Position numbers and translations under genes: made by a program
Part shown: positions 9,049 to 18,080 of the stretch, in pieces
Position numbering within the stretch: the first letter of the stretch is position 1
How the letters are laid out: each line of letters opens with the position of its first letter
Notes under the pieces: generated by a model
Told to the model about the DNA's origin: nothing
Seen by the model: only the letters and a program-made list of their open reading frames with translations
Database searches by the model: none
From: Pandoraea oxalativorans
GTDB taxonomy: Bacteria > Pseudomonadota > Gammaproteobacteria > Burkholderiales > Burkholderiaceae
Length of the DNA: 64,000 nt
Direction: 5' to 3'
Assembly (NCBI RefSeq): GCF_000972785.3
Contig: NZ_CP011253.3
Location: forward strand, 682,001-746,000

Positions 9049-9948
9049 ATGAACGCCGAACCTCGCGCCCGTCCGCCGCTGGCGAATCTGGAAACCGTCT
9101 GTCTCGTCGCCCGTCATGGCTCGTTCACGGCGGCCGCCGAAGCGAGCGGCCTCACGCATGGCGCGATCAGTCGCCGGGTCGGCGCCGTTGAAAACTGGCT
9201 CGGCTGTGCGTTGTTCGAGCGGCACGGGCGGGGGGTGAGCCTGACGTGCGACGGTCAGCGGTTTCTGGGCCGCATCGAACATGCCTTCGACGTGATCGAT
9301 GCGGCGGCCGATCAGTGGCATCAGGCGCGCAAGGCCCCGGCGGTGCGCCTGAGCGTGGTGCCGTCGTTCGCCAAGCTGTGGCTGCTCGAGCGCCTACAAT
9401 CGCTCGAAGCGGGCAAGCCGTTCATCGACATTCATGTGACGACCGAGCATCGCAACGCCGACGTGGGCGCGGGCGAAGTGGACATCGCCTTGCGCTACGG
9501 ACGTGGCGGGTGGGCGAGCGTCGATTCGGAGCCGTTGATGGGCGAAATGCTGTACCCGGTGGCCTCGCCCGAGATGGCCCAGCGTCTGAAGGGCGCGAGT
9601 GTGTCCGAGATGCTGGCGATGCCCTTGCTGCACGACTCCGATCTCACGGGCTGGCGCGCGTGGTGCGGCGCGCACGGCGTGTCGCTGCGACCGCGTGCGC
9701 GCGACCGTCGCTTCGAGGATTACACGGTGGTGCTTGCGGCGGCCGAAGCGGGGCTGGGCATTGCGCTTGTCCGTGCGCCGCTGGCGAGCGAGTGGATGGC
9801 GCGCAGCCGTCTCGTGCGACTGTCGGATACCGAAGTCGCTTGCCCGTTGCAGTACCACGTGGTGACGGCCAAGCGCGAAAAGCGCCCGGAAGTGCTCGAA
9901 GTGATCGCGCGTCTGCACGCGCTGGCGCGCGAGGATGCGCGCACGTAA
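9049..9948 (+). CDS. LysR-family transcriptional regulator
   Basis: 299 residues. The N-terminal HTH has GSFTAAAEASGLTHGAISRRVGAVENWLG (about 25-53), and the substrate domain carries VPSFAKLWLLERL and AAAEAGLGIALVR. The GcvA-like WLLERL signature places it near glycine-cleavage-type activators. It is transcribed divergently from the glutathione transferase gene. GC-rich hairpin sequence follows the stop near 9965-10000 but has no T tract. Confidence 0.9.
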   Translation: MNAEPRARPPLANLETVCLVARHGSFTAAAEASGLTHGAISRRVGAVENWLGCALFERHGRGVSLTCDGQRFLGRIEHAFDVIDAAADQWHQARKAPAVRLSVVPSFAKLWLLERLQSLEAGKPFIDIHVTTEHRNADVGAGEVDIALRYGRGGWASVDSEPLMGEMLYPVASPEMAQRLKGASVSEMLAMPLLHDSDLTGWRAWCGAHGVSLRPRARDRRFEDYTVVLAAAEAGLGIALVRAPLASEWMARSRLVRLSDTEVACPLQYHVVTAKREKRPEVLEVIARLHALAREDART

Positions 9949-10053
9949 ATACCATGAACGCAGCCGCGCGCAGCGCAGGGGTTTCCCGCACTGCGCGGGC
10001 TACTGCGGGTTGCCTAAAATGCGGGACGCTTCTTGCAGGACTGCCTGGCAGAG

Positions 10054-10974
10054 ATGAACTTACGCTCGCTCGATCTGAATCTGTTGCTCGTGTTCGAGTC
10101 GCTGTTGCGCACGCGCAGCACGACGGTCACGGCCGAGGAACTGAATCTCACGCAATCGGCGGTGAGCAACGCGCTCAAGCGTCTGCGGCTCGCCTTCGGC
10201 GACCCGTTGTTCGTCAAGACACCGCAGGGCATGCTGCCGACCGATCTCGCCGCATCGCTGGCTCCACCGATCACCGAGGGACTTGGCCTGATTCGCGGCG
10301 CCGTCGAAGCGCCGCAAGACTTCGTCCCGGCAAACGCGCAACGCACGTTCCGTCTTTACCTGAGCGACATCGGCCAGTTGATCTTCATGCCGAAGCTCAT
10401 GGCGACGCTTGCCGTCGAAGCGCCAGGTGTTCGCATCGTCACGGTCGACACGACGCCGCGCGAAGCGCAGAACGCGATGGCGATGGGCGACATCGATCTC
10501 ACGCTCGGCCTGTTCACCCGTTTCTCGTCGGGCTTCCATCAGCAGCGCCTGTTCCGCGAACACTATGTGGCCCTCGTGCGCGAAGGGCATCCGACGATTC
10601 GCGGCGAACTCACCGCCGAGACCTTCCTTCAGGCGGCGCACGCCGTCTATCGTCCCACGGCCGGTCATCACGACGTGTTCGAGACCGCCGTCGAGCACTG
10701 GTTCGCGCAGTCGGGGCAGCAGCGTCACGTGGCGCTGCGCATGGCGCACTCGATGGGACTCTCGGCGCTGATCGCGGCAAGCGATCTGGTCGTGTGCGTG
10801 CCGACGCGTCTGGGGCGCGCCCTCAAGGCCGCTGCCGACCTGCGCACTTACGCGCTCCCATTCGACGGCCCCGAGTTCGACATCTCGCAACTCTGGCACG
10901 AGCGCTTTCACACCGATGCAGGCCATCGCTGGCTGCGCAGCACCATCTTCCGCCTGTTCCACGGCGAAGACTGA
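10054..10974 (+). CDS. LysR-family regulator (NodD/LeuO/NahR-like)
   Basis: 306 residues from ATG at 10054 (MNLRSLDLNLLLVFESLL). An in-frame TTG at 10033 is less likely because MNLR.LDLNLL is the standard opening of the NodD/NahR/SyrM subgroup. The HTH has NLTQSAVSNALKRLRLAFGDPLFV. That subgroup often answers to aromatic inducers. It lies immediately upstream, in the same direction, of the dioxygenase-aldolase-transporter-porin cluster, making it the likely regulator of 11179-15554. Confidence 0.9.
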   Translation: MNLRSLDLNLLLVFESLLRTRSTTVTAEELNLTQSAVSNALKRLRLAFGDPLFVKTPQGMLPTDLAASLAPPITEGLGLIRGAVEAPQDFVPANAQRTFRLYLSDIGQLIFMPKLMATLAVEAPGVRIVTVDTTPREAQNAMAMGDIDLTLGLFTRFSSGFHQQRLFREHYVALVREGHPTIRGELTAETFLQAAHAVYRPTAGHHDVFETAVEHWFAQSGQQRHVALRMAHSMGLSALIAASDLVVCVPTRLGRALKAAADLRTYALPFDGPEFDISQLWHERFHTDAGHRWLRSTIFRLFHGED

Positions 10975-11005
10975 TCGTCCTCCTGTCTGGCGGTACATGC
11001 TCGCC

Positions 11006-11030
11006 GCGGGCGTGGCACCGCCACGCCCGC
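11006..11030 (+). terminator. Strong hairpin after the LysR gene, possible terminator
   Basis: Perfect 11-bp arms GCGGGCGTGGC / GCCACGCCCGC around the loop ACC, 32 bp past the LysR stop. No T run follows, so it may be a weak or factor-assisted terminator or an mRNA-stabilising stem. Confidence 0.4.
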
Positions 11031-11178
11031 ATGCTGCACCCCCAATTCACGACGTAAATACCGCGCATTTACGCAATTTGTTGGCGTCATGCGACGCCGG
11101 TCCTTATCGTATCCCTCACGACATTGAAGTCACCGGGCGCACGTCCGGGACACGAACAATATCCGCAGGAGACAAGCG

Positions 11179-12042
11179 GTGATCAATCTGCACGACATTC
11201 GTTACGTGCGGCTGGGGACGCGCGACCTCGAAGGTGCGACACGCTATGCGCGCACCATTCTCGGGTTGCAGGAAGTGCGGCGGGAAGCCGGTTTCGTATT
11301 CCTTCGCAGCGACAGCCGCGATCATTCGGTGTGCTACTTCGAGGGCGATCCCGCCGATCACACGGTGGCGTTCGACGTCGCCAGCGATGCGCATTTCGAC
11401 GCCGCAGCAGCGCAACTCGACGCCATGCACATCGAGTTTCGACGCGGTACGCGCGACGAGGCCGACCTGCGGCGCGTGGCCGATTTCCTCACGTTCCGCG
11501 ATCCCACCGGCAACCAGATCGAGCTGGTACTGCGCGCGGCGCAGACCGGACGCGGCTATCACGGCGAGCGCGACGCAGGCATCGATTCGTTTAGTCACGT
11601 CGGCTTGTGCACGACGGACGCGCGTCGCGACGAAGCCTTCTGGACCAGTGTGTGCAATGCGCGTGTGTCGGACCGTATCGGCGATGCGCCGCTGCTGCGT
11701 ATCGACGACGTCCACCACAAGATCGCGCTGTTCCCGGCCAAGCGTGCGGGCATTCAGCATGTGAACTTTCAGGTCAACGGCATCGACGACCTGATGCGCT
11801 CGTGGTACTTCCTGCGCGAGCAGGGCGTGCCGATTCGCTTCGGTCCGGGGCGTCACCCGACGTCGCACGCGATGTTCCTGTACTTCGCGGGGCCGGACGG
11901 CATGGTCTACGAATACTCCACGGGCGTGCGCAAGATCGCGCCGGAGGACGAAGCCACGTACGTGCCGCGTCAATTCCCGTTCGATCCGACCGGGTTCTGC
12001 ATGTGGGGCGCGAAGCCCGAGATTCCCGAGTTTTCGTCCTGA
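11179..12042 (+). CDS. Type I extradiol ring-cleavage dioxygenase (two-domain VOC protein)
   Basis: 287 residues from GTG at 11179, with GGAGACAAGC as ribosome site. Two VOC domains (about 5-120 and 135-250) match the 2,3-dihydroxybiphenyl/catechol 2,3-dioxygenase layout. The iron triad is visible: H140 (SFSHVGL), H194 (GIQHVNF) and E245 (MVYEYSTG). H230 in HPTSHAMFLYF is an expected second-sphere histidine. It should open a catechol-type ring next to the diol using O2. The exact substrate is not readable. It is the first gene of a run with the aldolase homologue (19 bp later), transporter and porin. Confidence 0.85.
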   Translation: MINLHDIRYVRLGTRDLEGATRYARTILGLQEVRREAGFVFLRSDSRDHSVCYFEGDPADHTVAFDVASDAHFDAAAAQLDAMHIEFRRGTRDEADLRRVADFLTFRDPTGNQIELVLRAAQTGRGYHGERDAGIDSFSHVGLCTTDARRDEAFWTSVCNARVSDRIGDAPLLRIDDVHHKIALFPAKRAGIQHVNFQVNGIDDLMRSWYFLREQGVPIRFGPGRHPTSHAMFLYFAGPDGMVYEYSTGVRKIAPEDEATYVPRQFPFDPTGFCMWGAKPEIPEFSS

Positions 12043-12061
12043 TCTGCCAGCCGGTATCCCC

Positions 12062-12817
12062 ATGACACAAGTTACATTCGATGCCGCACGTCACGACGGC
12101 ATGGCCGACATCGACCGCGCCGTGCGCGTGGCCGCCCGCACGCTGGCACGTGCCGGGCTGGCGCACGCATACGGGCATTGCAGCGCGCGTCTCGATGCGG
12201 ATCGCTTCGTCGTCTGCGCCGCCCGCCCGATGGGGCTCATCGGGGTTGGCGAGAAGGGCACCGTGGTGCCGATCGACGGCCCGCTACCCGACGGCGTGCT
12301 CGGCGAAGTCCGTCTGCATCAGCAGATCTATCGCACGCGTGCCGACATCGGCGCAATTGCGCGCTCCATGCCGCCCAAGACCATGTCGCTCTCTACGCTG
12401 CGCCGAACGCCGCGCGCGCTGCACGGGCCGGGCACCTACTTCGCCCCCGGCGTGCCGCTTTGGGACGACCCGCAACTGATTCGCTCCGACGAACAGGCCG
12501 CCGCCGTGATCGCCACGATGGGCACGAATGCTGCGGTCGTGATGCGCGGCAACGGGGCCGTCGTCGCGGCGGATACGCTCGAAGCGATGGTCGCGCTCAC
12601 GTGGTATCCCGAAGACGCCGCCCGCGTGGATCTCGACGTGCTCGCGCTCGACGCGTCGCTGCCCGCCGCCGTGCTGAGCGACGACGAATGCCGCGCACGC
12701 GCCACGCGCTCGGGCCGGATCATCGAGCGCATGTGGGAGTACCTGTCGGCGGGCGACCCGGAGTTGCCCGGCACAGTTGCGCTTTCATCTTCATCTTCTT
12801 CACACCACCGTTCTTGA
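12062..12817 (+). CDS. Class II aldolase/adducin-family protein lacking zinc ligands
   Basis: 251 residues. The family core is recognisable: AYGHCSARL (about 37-44), EVRLHQQIYRTRADIGAI (about 82-99) and DTLEAMVALTWY. In active class II aldolases the segment after GA(V/I) reads HTH and the later site reads RNHG. Here these are ARSMPP (101-105) and RGNG (162-165), so all three zinc-binding histidines appear absent. It may therefore not be a metal aldolase, or may act differently. The C terminus is a serine/histidine-rich tail (SSSSSSHHRS). Its position between a dioxygenase and an aromatic transporter implies a role in the same pathway. Confidence 0.75.
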   Translation: MTQVTFDAARHDGMADIDRAVRVAARTLARAGLAHAYGHCSARLDADRFVVCAARPMGLIGVGEKGTVVPIDGPLPDGVLGEVRLHQQIYRTRADIGAIARSMPPKTMSLSTLRRTPRALHGPGTYFAPGVPLWDDPQLIRSDEQAAAVIATMGTNAAVVMRGNGAVVAADTLEAMVALTWYPEDAARVDLDVLALDASLPAAVLSDDECRARATRSGRIIERMWEYLSAGDPELPGTVALSSSSSSHHRS

Positions 12818-12916
12818 TGTAATCGCCCCCAACCGGCAGCGAGCCCTTGCACAGAGCGTCGCCGACAGACGCCACGGCCCGCTGCTCTTGCGGTCATTGC
12901 CGCACAGGAGACAGAC

Positions 12917-14257
12917 ATGGAAATATCCGCTTTGATGAACCGCAGAGGCATCACGCCGTTTCAATGGCGCGTGATTGCCCTGTGCTTTCTGATCGTCACA
13001 CTGGACGGCTTCGACACGGCGGCCATCGGCTACCTCGCACCGGCCATCCGCAGCGAATGGGCGATGGCGACGACCAGCCTCGGCACGGTGTTCGGCGCGG
13101 GCCTCGGCGGCCTGATGCTCGGCTGCTTCGTGTTCGGGCCGCTCGCCGACCGCATCGGCCGCAAGCGCGTGCTGATCCTCTCCGTCATTCTGTTCTCACT
13201 CGGCAGCATCGCCTCGGCCTATGTGAATAGCCCGACGGAGCTCGCCGTACTGCGCTTCGTCACGGGGATCGGTCTGGGCGGTGCAATGCCCAACGCCATC
13301 ACGCTCAGTTCCGAGTATTGCGCCGAGCGCATGCGTTCGCTGCTCGTGACGGCCACCTTCTGCGGCTTCACGCTGGGCTTCGCCATCGGCGGCGAAATCG
13401 TCGCCCAGACGCTGCCGCACATCGGCTGGCGCGGTGTGTTGATCGCAGGCGGCGTGGTCCCGATTGCCTTCGTGCCGGTACTCATGCGCTGGTTGCCGGA
13501 GTCGATGCGCTACCTTGCAGCGCGCGGCGACCGTGCCGACCAACTGCTGGAAATCGCCCGTCACATCGACCCGCAGGTCACACGCATCGATCCGGAGGTA
13601 ACGCCTGTCGGGCAGACGAACTCGGCGGTGGGCGGCCTGTTCACGCGTCGATACATCATGGGCACGCTGCTGCTCTGGGCGACGTACTTCTGCACGCTTT
13701 GCGCGTTCTACCTGCTCACGAGCTGGCTGCCGCTGGTCGTGAAGGATTCCGGCTACACGCTCTCGGAAGCAGCGCGTATCGGTGCGATGTTGCCGCTCGG
13801 CGGCACGGTCGGTGCCGTGATGATCGGCTTCGCGATGGACCGCACGAGTCCGTACCGCGTGTTGGCGGCGTCTTACGTGATGGCCGGTATCGCGCTGTGC
13901 GTGCTGGGCGCTGTGACGCACCAGTCGGGCTGGCTCATGTTCGTCGTGTTCCTCGCGGGCTTCGGCATTGCGGGATCGCAGACCGGCGCGAACGCCCTGA
14001 CGGCGGCGTACTACCCGACCGCCTCCCGTGCGACGGGCGTGGCCTGGGCGCTTGGCGTCGGCCGTCTCGGCTCGATCCTCGGGTCGAGCCTGGGCGGTGT
14101 GCTGATCGCCTCGGCGTCGAGTACGGCGCAGGCGTTCCAGATCGTCGCGATCCCGGCGTTTCTTGCGGCGGCGCTCATGCTGGTGATGCGTCGTCGCGTC
14201 GGACGCGGCGGCTCGCTCGCCGCAGCGGCGACGCAGCCCGCACCGGGCACCGTTTGA
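12917..14257 (+). CDS. MFS transporter, aromatic acid:H+ symporter (AAHS) family
   Basis: 446 residues with the 12-helix MFS pattern. Diagnostic AAHS features are LDGFDTAAIGYLAPAI in helix 1, GLGGLMLGCFVFGPLADRIGRK (DxxGRK loop) and LRFVTGIGLGGAMPNAI. PcaK/BenK-type members import benzoates, protocatechuate or related acids with protons across the inner membrane. It shares the helix-1 signature with the AAHS gene at 23954-25297, suggesting paralogy. It follows the aldolase homologue by about 100 bp and precedes a porin, giving an uptake pair. Confidence 0.92.
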   Translation: MEISALMNRRGITPFQWRVIALCFLIVTLDGFDTAAIGYLAPAIRSEWAMATTSLGTVFGAGLGGLMLGCFVFGPLADRIGRKRVLILSVILFSLGSIASAYVNSPTELAVLRFVTGIGLGGAMPNAITLSSEYCAERMRSLLVTATFCGFTLGFAIGGEIVAQTLPHIGWRGVLIAGGVVPIAFVPVLMRWLPESMRYLAARGDRADQLLEIARHIDPQVTRIDPEVTPVGQTNSAVGGLFTRRYIMGTLLLWATYFCTLCAFYLLTSWLPLVVKDSGYTLSEAARIGAMLPLGGTVGAVMIGFAMDRTSPYRVLAASYVMAGIALCVLGAVTHQSGWLMFVVFLAGFGIAGSQTGANALTAAYYPTASRATGVAWALGVGRLGSILGSSLGGVLIASASSTAQAFQIVAIPAFLAAALMLVMRRRVGRGGSLAAAATQPAPGTV

Positions 14258-14411
14258 TCCTCGCCTGAGCGCATCAACGGATGCACGCCGAACCACCGAC
14301 GTGCGTCTGCGAAGTACCCACCGCAACCGCACGTCCCCCGACGGCGCTGCGGTGGCGCTGCAACTGACCGGCACAGGTCAGGCCACCACACGTATCCATG
14401 GAGACACCACC

Positions 14412-15554
14412 GTGATCCACAAGGGACTGCCTGCGCTCGCGCTGGCTGCCGGCCTCGCATTGGCCACCACTTTCGCTTCGGCCCAGAGCGTGACGCTCTA
14501 CGGCATTCTGGACACCGGCATCGAATACATCTCGCACGCCGGGCCCAACAACAGTTCGCTCGTACGCATGCCCGCCAACACCGGTTCGCTGCCGTCGCGC
14601 TGGGGCCTGCGCGGCGACGAAGATCTGGGCGGCGGTCTGCACGCGCTATTCATGCTGGAGAACGGCTTCAACGTGCGCGCAGGCGATCTGAATCAGGGCG
14701 GGCGGTTGTTCGGACGTCAGGCGTGGGCCGGGTTGTCGAATCGGTACGGCACGCTGTCGTTTGGGCGTCAATATTCGATGACGTTCTGGGTGATGAGCGA
14801 TGCCGACATTCTCGGCCCCGACCTGTACGGCAGCGGCTCGCTCGACAACTACATCCCCAACGCGCGCAGCGACAACACCGTCGCCTACAAGGGGGTATTC
14901 AGCGGCCTGACCGTTGGCGCGACCTACTCGTTCGGGCGGGACAGCGGCGGCACCGGCAACTCGCCGGGGCAAGGCACCTGTGCCGGTCAGACGCCCGGGC
15001 AGATGACCGCCTGTCGCCAGGTCTCCGCGATGTTGAAGTACGACACGGCATGGTTCGGCGTGGCCGGAGCGTGGGACGAGCAACGCGGCGGCGCAGGCGC
15101 TGCCGCGAGCTTCTTCAATGGCGCGGCGGCGGTGCCGCTGACCAGTTCGTCGGACAAGGACACCCGCTGGCAATTGAACGGCTATGTGAAGGGCGGCAAC
15201 TGGAAGGCGGGCGCGGGATGGCTCGGACGTCGCGTGCAGACCGCGTCGGCCGCCGTCGCCGATGTGAACTCCGACATGTTCTATGTCGGGGCGCTGTATC
15301 AGTTCTCACCGGCATTTGCGCTCGACGGCGAAGTCTTCCGCATGCTGAACGCCCGTCAGAACGCGCGTGCGACGATGGCCACGTTGCGCGGCACTTACTT
15401 CCTGTCGAAGCGCACCGCCGTGTACACGCAAGTCGCCTGGCTGGGCAACAGCGAGCATGCGGCCTACTCGGTCAGTTCCGGCGGGGCGGGGGGATCGCCC
15501 ACGGCGGGGACGAGTCAGTTGGGGGTGAACGTCGGCATGCGGCACACGTTCTGA
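14412..15554 (+). CDS. Gram-negative outer-membrane porin
   Basis: 380 residues from GTG at 14412 (GGAG eight bases upstream). A signal peptide is clear: hydrophobic LPALALAAGLALATTFASA with cleavage before QSVTLYG. The mature start QSVTLYGILDTGIEY, the RWGLRGDEDLGGGL loop and the C-terminal GVNVGMRHTF ending in phenylalanine are hallmarks of betaproteobacterial trimeric porins (Porin_4/OmpC type). It presumably admits the aromatic substrate of the cluster. A strong terminator follows at 15570. Confidence 0.93.
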   Translation: MIHKGLPALALAAGLALATTFASAQSVTLYGILDTGIEYISHAGPNNSSLVRMPANTGSLPSRWGLRGDEDLGGGLHALFMLENGFNVRAGDLNQGGRLFGRQAWAGLSNRYGTLSFGRQYSMTFWVMSDADILGPDLYGSGSLDNYIPNARSDNTVAYKGVFSGLTVGATYSFGRDSGGTGNSPGQGTCAGQTPGQMTACRQVSAMLKYDTAWFGVAGAWDEQRGGAGAAASFFNGAAAVPLTSSSDKDTRWQLNGYVKGGNWKAGAGWLGRRVQTASAAVADVNSDMFYVGALYQFSPAFALDGEVFRMLNARQNARATMATLRGTYFLSKRTAVYTQVAWLGNSEHAAYSVSSGGAGGSPTAGTSQLGVNVGMRHTF

Positions 15555-15569
15555 CCGCATGAAACACAG

Positions 15570-15597
15570 ACGGCGCACTGTGTTCTCAGTGCGCCGT
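15570..15597 (+). terminator. Rho-independent terminator after the porin gene
   Basis: Perfect 11-bp arms ACGGCGCACTG / CAGTGCGCCGT with loop TGTTCT, followed by a short TTTC tail, 15 bp past the porin stop. It also separates the convergent aldo/keto reductase gene. Confidence 0.8.
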
Positions 15598-15636
15598 TTC
15601 CCGTTCCGAACGCCGAAGACGTTCGGTGTCGATCGC

Positions 15637-16686
15637 TTACAGCAGGCCAGCTTCGGCGAGTTGCGCGCGACGCGGATCGCCCTGACGCGAGAGCATCCAG
15701 CCCGGGTACTCGCTGGGCAGCGCGCTCGCGGCGTTGATCGCCGACAGGTCGCGCTCGCTCAGCGTGACGCGCGTAGCGGCGATGTTGTCGTCGAGTTGAT
15801 CTGCGCGTTTGGCCCCGATGATGACCGTCGAGACGACCGGTTGCGCGAGCAGCCAGGCGAGCGCGATCTGCGCAACCGACACGCCTTTTTCCGTGGCGAT
15901 GCCGCGCATCATGTCGATCACGTCGTAAGCACGTTCGACATTCACCGGCGGGAAGTCGAAGCTCTGGCGGCGCGCGCCGTCTTCCGACTGACCGTCACGC
16001 GTGTACTTGCCCGAGAGCAGGCCACCTGCCAGCGGGCTCCACACCATCAGACCGACGTTCTCGCTGCGCAGCATCGGAACGATTTCGCGTTCGAGATCGC
16101 GTCCGGCGACGGTGTAATACGCCTGAAGCGAAGCAAAGCTCGCGAGGTTCAGGCGTGCCGAGATGCCTTGCGCCTTGGCGATCTGCCAGGCGGCCCAGTT
16201 CGAGACACCGATGTAGCGCACGTGGCCCTGACGCACCAGCGTGTCGAGCGCGCTGAGCGTCTCTTCGATGGGCGTGACCGGGTCGAAGCCGTGTACCTGA
16301 TACAGATCGATGTGATCGAGTTGCAGACGCTTCAGGCTGGCCTTGACGCCGTCCATGATGTGATAGCGCGACAGGCCGCGCGAGTTGCTGCCCTGTGCGC
16401 CGGTGACGCCGAAGACCTTCGTGGCGACGACCACGCTGTCGCGCGGCACGTTGAGGTTGCGCAGGGCTTGTCCGGTGAGCATCTCCGACTGCCCTTCCGA
16501 ATAGACGTCGGCGGTATCGATGAAGTTGATGCCCGCGTCGAGCGCACGACCGACGAGCGCGTCGACATCGTTCTGTTGCAATTGGCCGATCTTGCTCCAC
16601 ATGTCGCCCTGTCCGCCGAAGGTCATCGTGCCGAGGCACAGTTCCGAGACGAAGAGGCCGGTGTTGCCGAGTTTCCGTTGTCGCAT
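15637..16686 (-). CDS. Aldo/keto reductase
   Basis: 349 residues from ATG at 16686 (MRQRKLGNTGLFVSELCLGT) with CGGAG upstream. The AKR TIM-barrel tetrad is visible: D57 (FIDTAD), Y62 (DVYSEG), K90 (VVVATK) and H132 (YQVHGFD). NADPH-binding residues fall in the C-terminal TVIIGAKRADQLDDN region. It reduces carbonyls with NADPH; the substrate is not determinable. It is divergent from an AraC regulator resembling YqhC, which in E. coli activates aldehyde reductases, so aldehyde detoxification is plausible. Confidence 0.92.
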   Translation of the reverse strand: MRQRKLGNTGLFVSELCLGTMTFGGQGDMWSKIGQLQQNDVDALVGRALDAGINFIDTADVYSEGQSEMLTGQALRNLNVPRDSVVVATKVFGVTGAQGSNSRGLSRYHIMDGVKASLKRLQLDHIDLYQVHGFDPVTPIEETLSALDTLVRQGHVRYIGVSNWAAWQIAKAQGISARLNLASFASLQAYYTVAGRDLEREIVPMLRSENVGLMVWSPLAGGLLSGKYTRDGQSEDGARRQSFDFPPVNVERAYDVIDMMRGIATEKGVSVAQIALAWLLAQPVVSTVIIGAKRADQLDDNIAATRVTLSERDLSAINAASALPSEYPGWMLSRQGDPRRAQLAEAGLL

Positions 16687-17091
16687 TGCATCGCTCCGTT
16701 GAGTAGCTGCCCGTCGCAGGTGGCCGTCGGTGAGGGAGACGGTGTGCACGGGATGGGATGCATTATGCGTCGCGGGGCATCAGGCAAGCAGTACCTGTTT
16801 CTGCACATTTCCTGCCTGATTCTGCAATCGGACGCGATGGCGGGGTGTCGTCTGGACCGGCATGCAGCGGGAAAGCGTTGTCGAACATGGCGGTCAGGTG
16901 ACGGAGGACTGTCCGGGCCTGGGATCGGAGGATCGACGGTGCGTGTCGGATCTTGCCGGATTCTCCGGATTTCGTGCCTGAACGTGTGGATGTGACTCCG
17001 GAGGATCAGGCAATTTTTTATGACAGGCGTATGCTTCGGTTCATTGCGGCCGGGAATGTCGGAGACGGCCACCCTGAATCGAGGACTTGCC
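16687..17091. promoter_or_regulatory. Divergent promoter region, aldo/keto reductase / AraC regulator
   Basis: About 405 bp with no gene beyond possible N-terminal extensions of the AraC gene (in-frame ATGs at 17020 and 17056). It should hold both promoters. No operator could be assigned by eye. Confidence 0.4.
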
Positions 17092-18078
17092 ATGCATCTC
17101 GTCAAAACATCGCCACCGGCGTCGCTTCACGGCGCACCACCGCAAGACGGTCGCGCCGCCGATCCGTCGCACGCCGCCCGCGCGGAACTGGTGCGTTTGC
17201 TCGAACGCGCGACGCATGGGTTGGAAGGCACAGCGCCCACGGCGGTGGACGGTCTGATGGTGCATCGCATCCTGCATCCCGGTGGGCCGAAGCCTGCGTT
17301 GCAGCAACCTGCCTTCGCCGTGATTGCGCAAGGCGAGAAGCGTTTGCAGATCGGGGAGGCAAACTACGCGTACGACCCGATGCATTACATGGTCTCGTCG
17401 GTGCACTTGCCGGTGGTGGCGCAGGTGTCCGGGGCGAGCGAGCAATCGCCTTATCTGGGCATGCGTCTGAATCTGGTGGCGGAAGACGTCACGTCGCTCA
17501 TCGGCGACGAGCATCTGCCGCCACCGGCCCCGTCGCCGTGCGGGCGCGGGTTGTACGTCAACCGGCTCGACGCTGCGTTGCTGGACGCGGTGCTGCGCTT
17601 GCTGCGTCTGCTCGATGCCCCGCGCGACATCCCGATTCTTGCGCCGATGATCAAGCGCGAGATCATCTACCGGCTGCTGATGAACGGGCAGGGGGTATTG
17701 TTGCGTCAGATGGTGATGCAGGACAGCCAGATGAACCGGATCGCGAATGCGGTGCGGTGGTTGCGCGACCATTATGCGCAGCCGTTGCGCGTGGAGTCGC
17801 TGGCGCAAGAGGTGCACATGAGCGTGTCGTCGTTGCATCACCACTTCAAGCTGGTGACGGCGATGAGCCCGTTGCAGTATCAGAAGCAGTTGCGCCTGCA
17901 GGAAGCGCGTCGTTTGATCTTCGTGGCGGACGTTGCCGTGTCGTCTGCGGCACAGGCGGTGGGCTACGAAAGCGCATCGCAGTTCAGCCGCGAATACGCC
18001 CGCGTCTTCGGCGAAGCACCGCTACGGGATAAGCGCCGGTGGTTACAGGATGGGGATGTGGGGGCGTCGCGGGGGTGA
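17092..18078 (+). CDS. AraC-family transcriptional regulator (YqhC-like)
   Basis: 328 residues from ATG at 17092 (MHLVKTSPPASLHG), which has GAGGACTTGCC just upstream; earlier ATGs at 17020 and 17056 are possible. An N-terminal AraC_N cupin-like domain (about 50-200) includes PAFAVIAQGEKRLQIGE. The C-terminal double HTH (about 230-320) has RVESLAQEVHMSVSSLHHHF and SSAAQAVGYESASQFSREYARVFG. This combination matches YqhC-type aldehyde-responsive activators. It is divergent from the aldo/keto reductase and convergent with ligD, 2 bp apart. Confidence 0.9.
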   Translation: MHLVKTSPPASLHGAPPQDGRAADPSHAARAELVRLLERATHGLEGTAPTAVDGLMVHRILHPGGPKPALQQPAFAVIAQGEKRLQIGEANYAYDPMHYMVSSVHLPVVAQVSGASEQSPYLGMRLNLVAEDVTSLIGDEHLPPPAPSPCGRGLYVNRLDAALLDAVLRLLRLLDAPRDIPILAPMIKREIIYRLLMNGQGVLLRQMVMQDSQMNRIANAVRWLRDHYAQPLRVESLAQEVHMSVSSLHHHFKLVTAMSPLQYQKQLRLQEARRLIFVADVAVSSAAQAVGYESASQFSREYARVFGEAPLRDKRRWLQDGDVGASRG

Positions 18079-18080
18079 GT

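Noticed and set aside
10033..10053. Upstream TTG start for the LysR gene
   Set aside because: The ATG at 10054 gives the standard MNLR.LDLNLL opening.
9246..11057. 603-codon open frame on the plus strand
   Set aside because: Arg/Gly-rich low-complexity translation that runs across two well-supported LysR genes in another frame; a high-GC shadow.
13196..14374. 392-codon minus-strand frame
   Set aside because: Antisense to the AAHS transporter gene; His/Arg/Glu-rich shadow with no family features.
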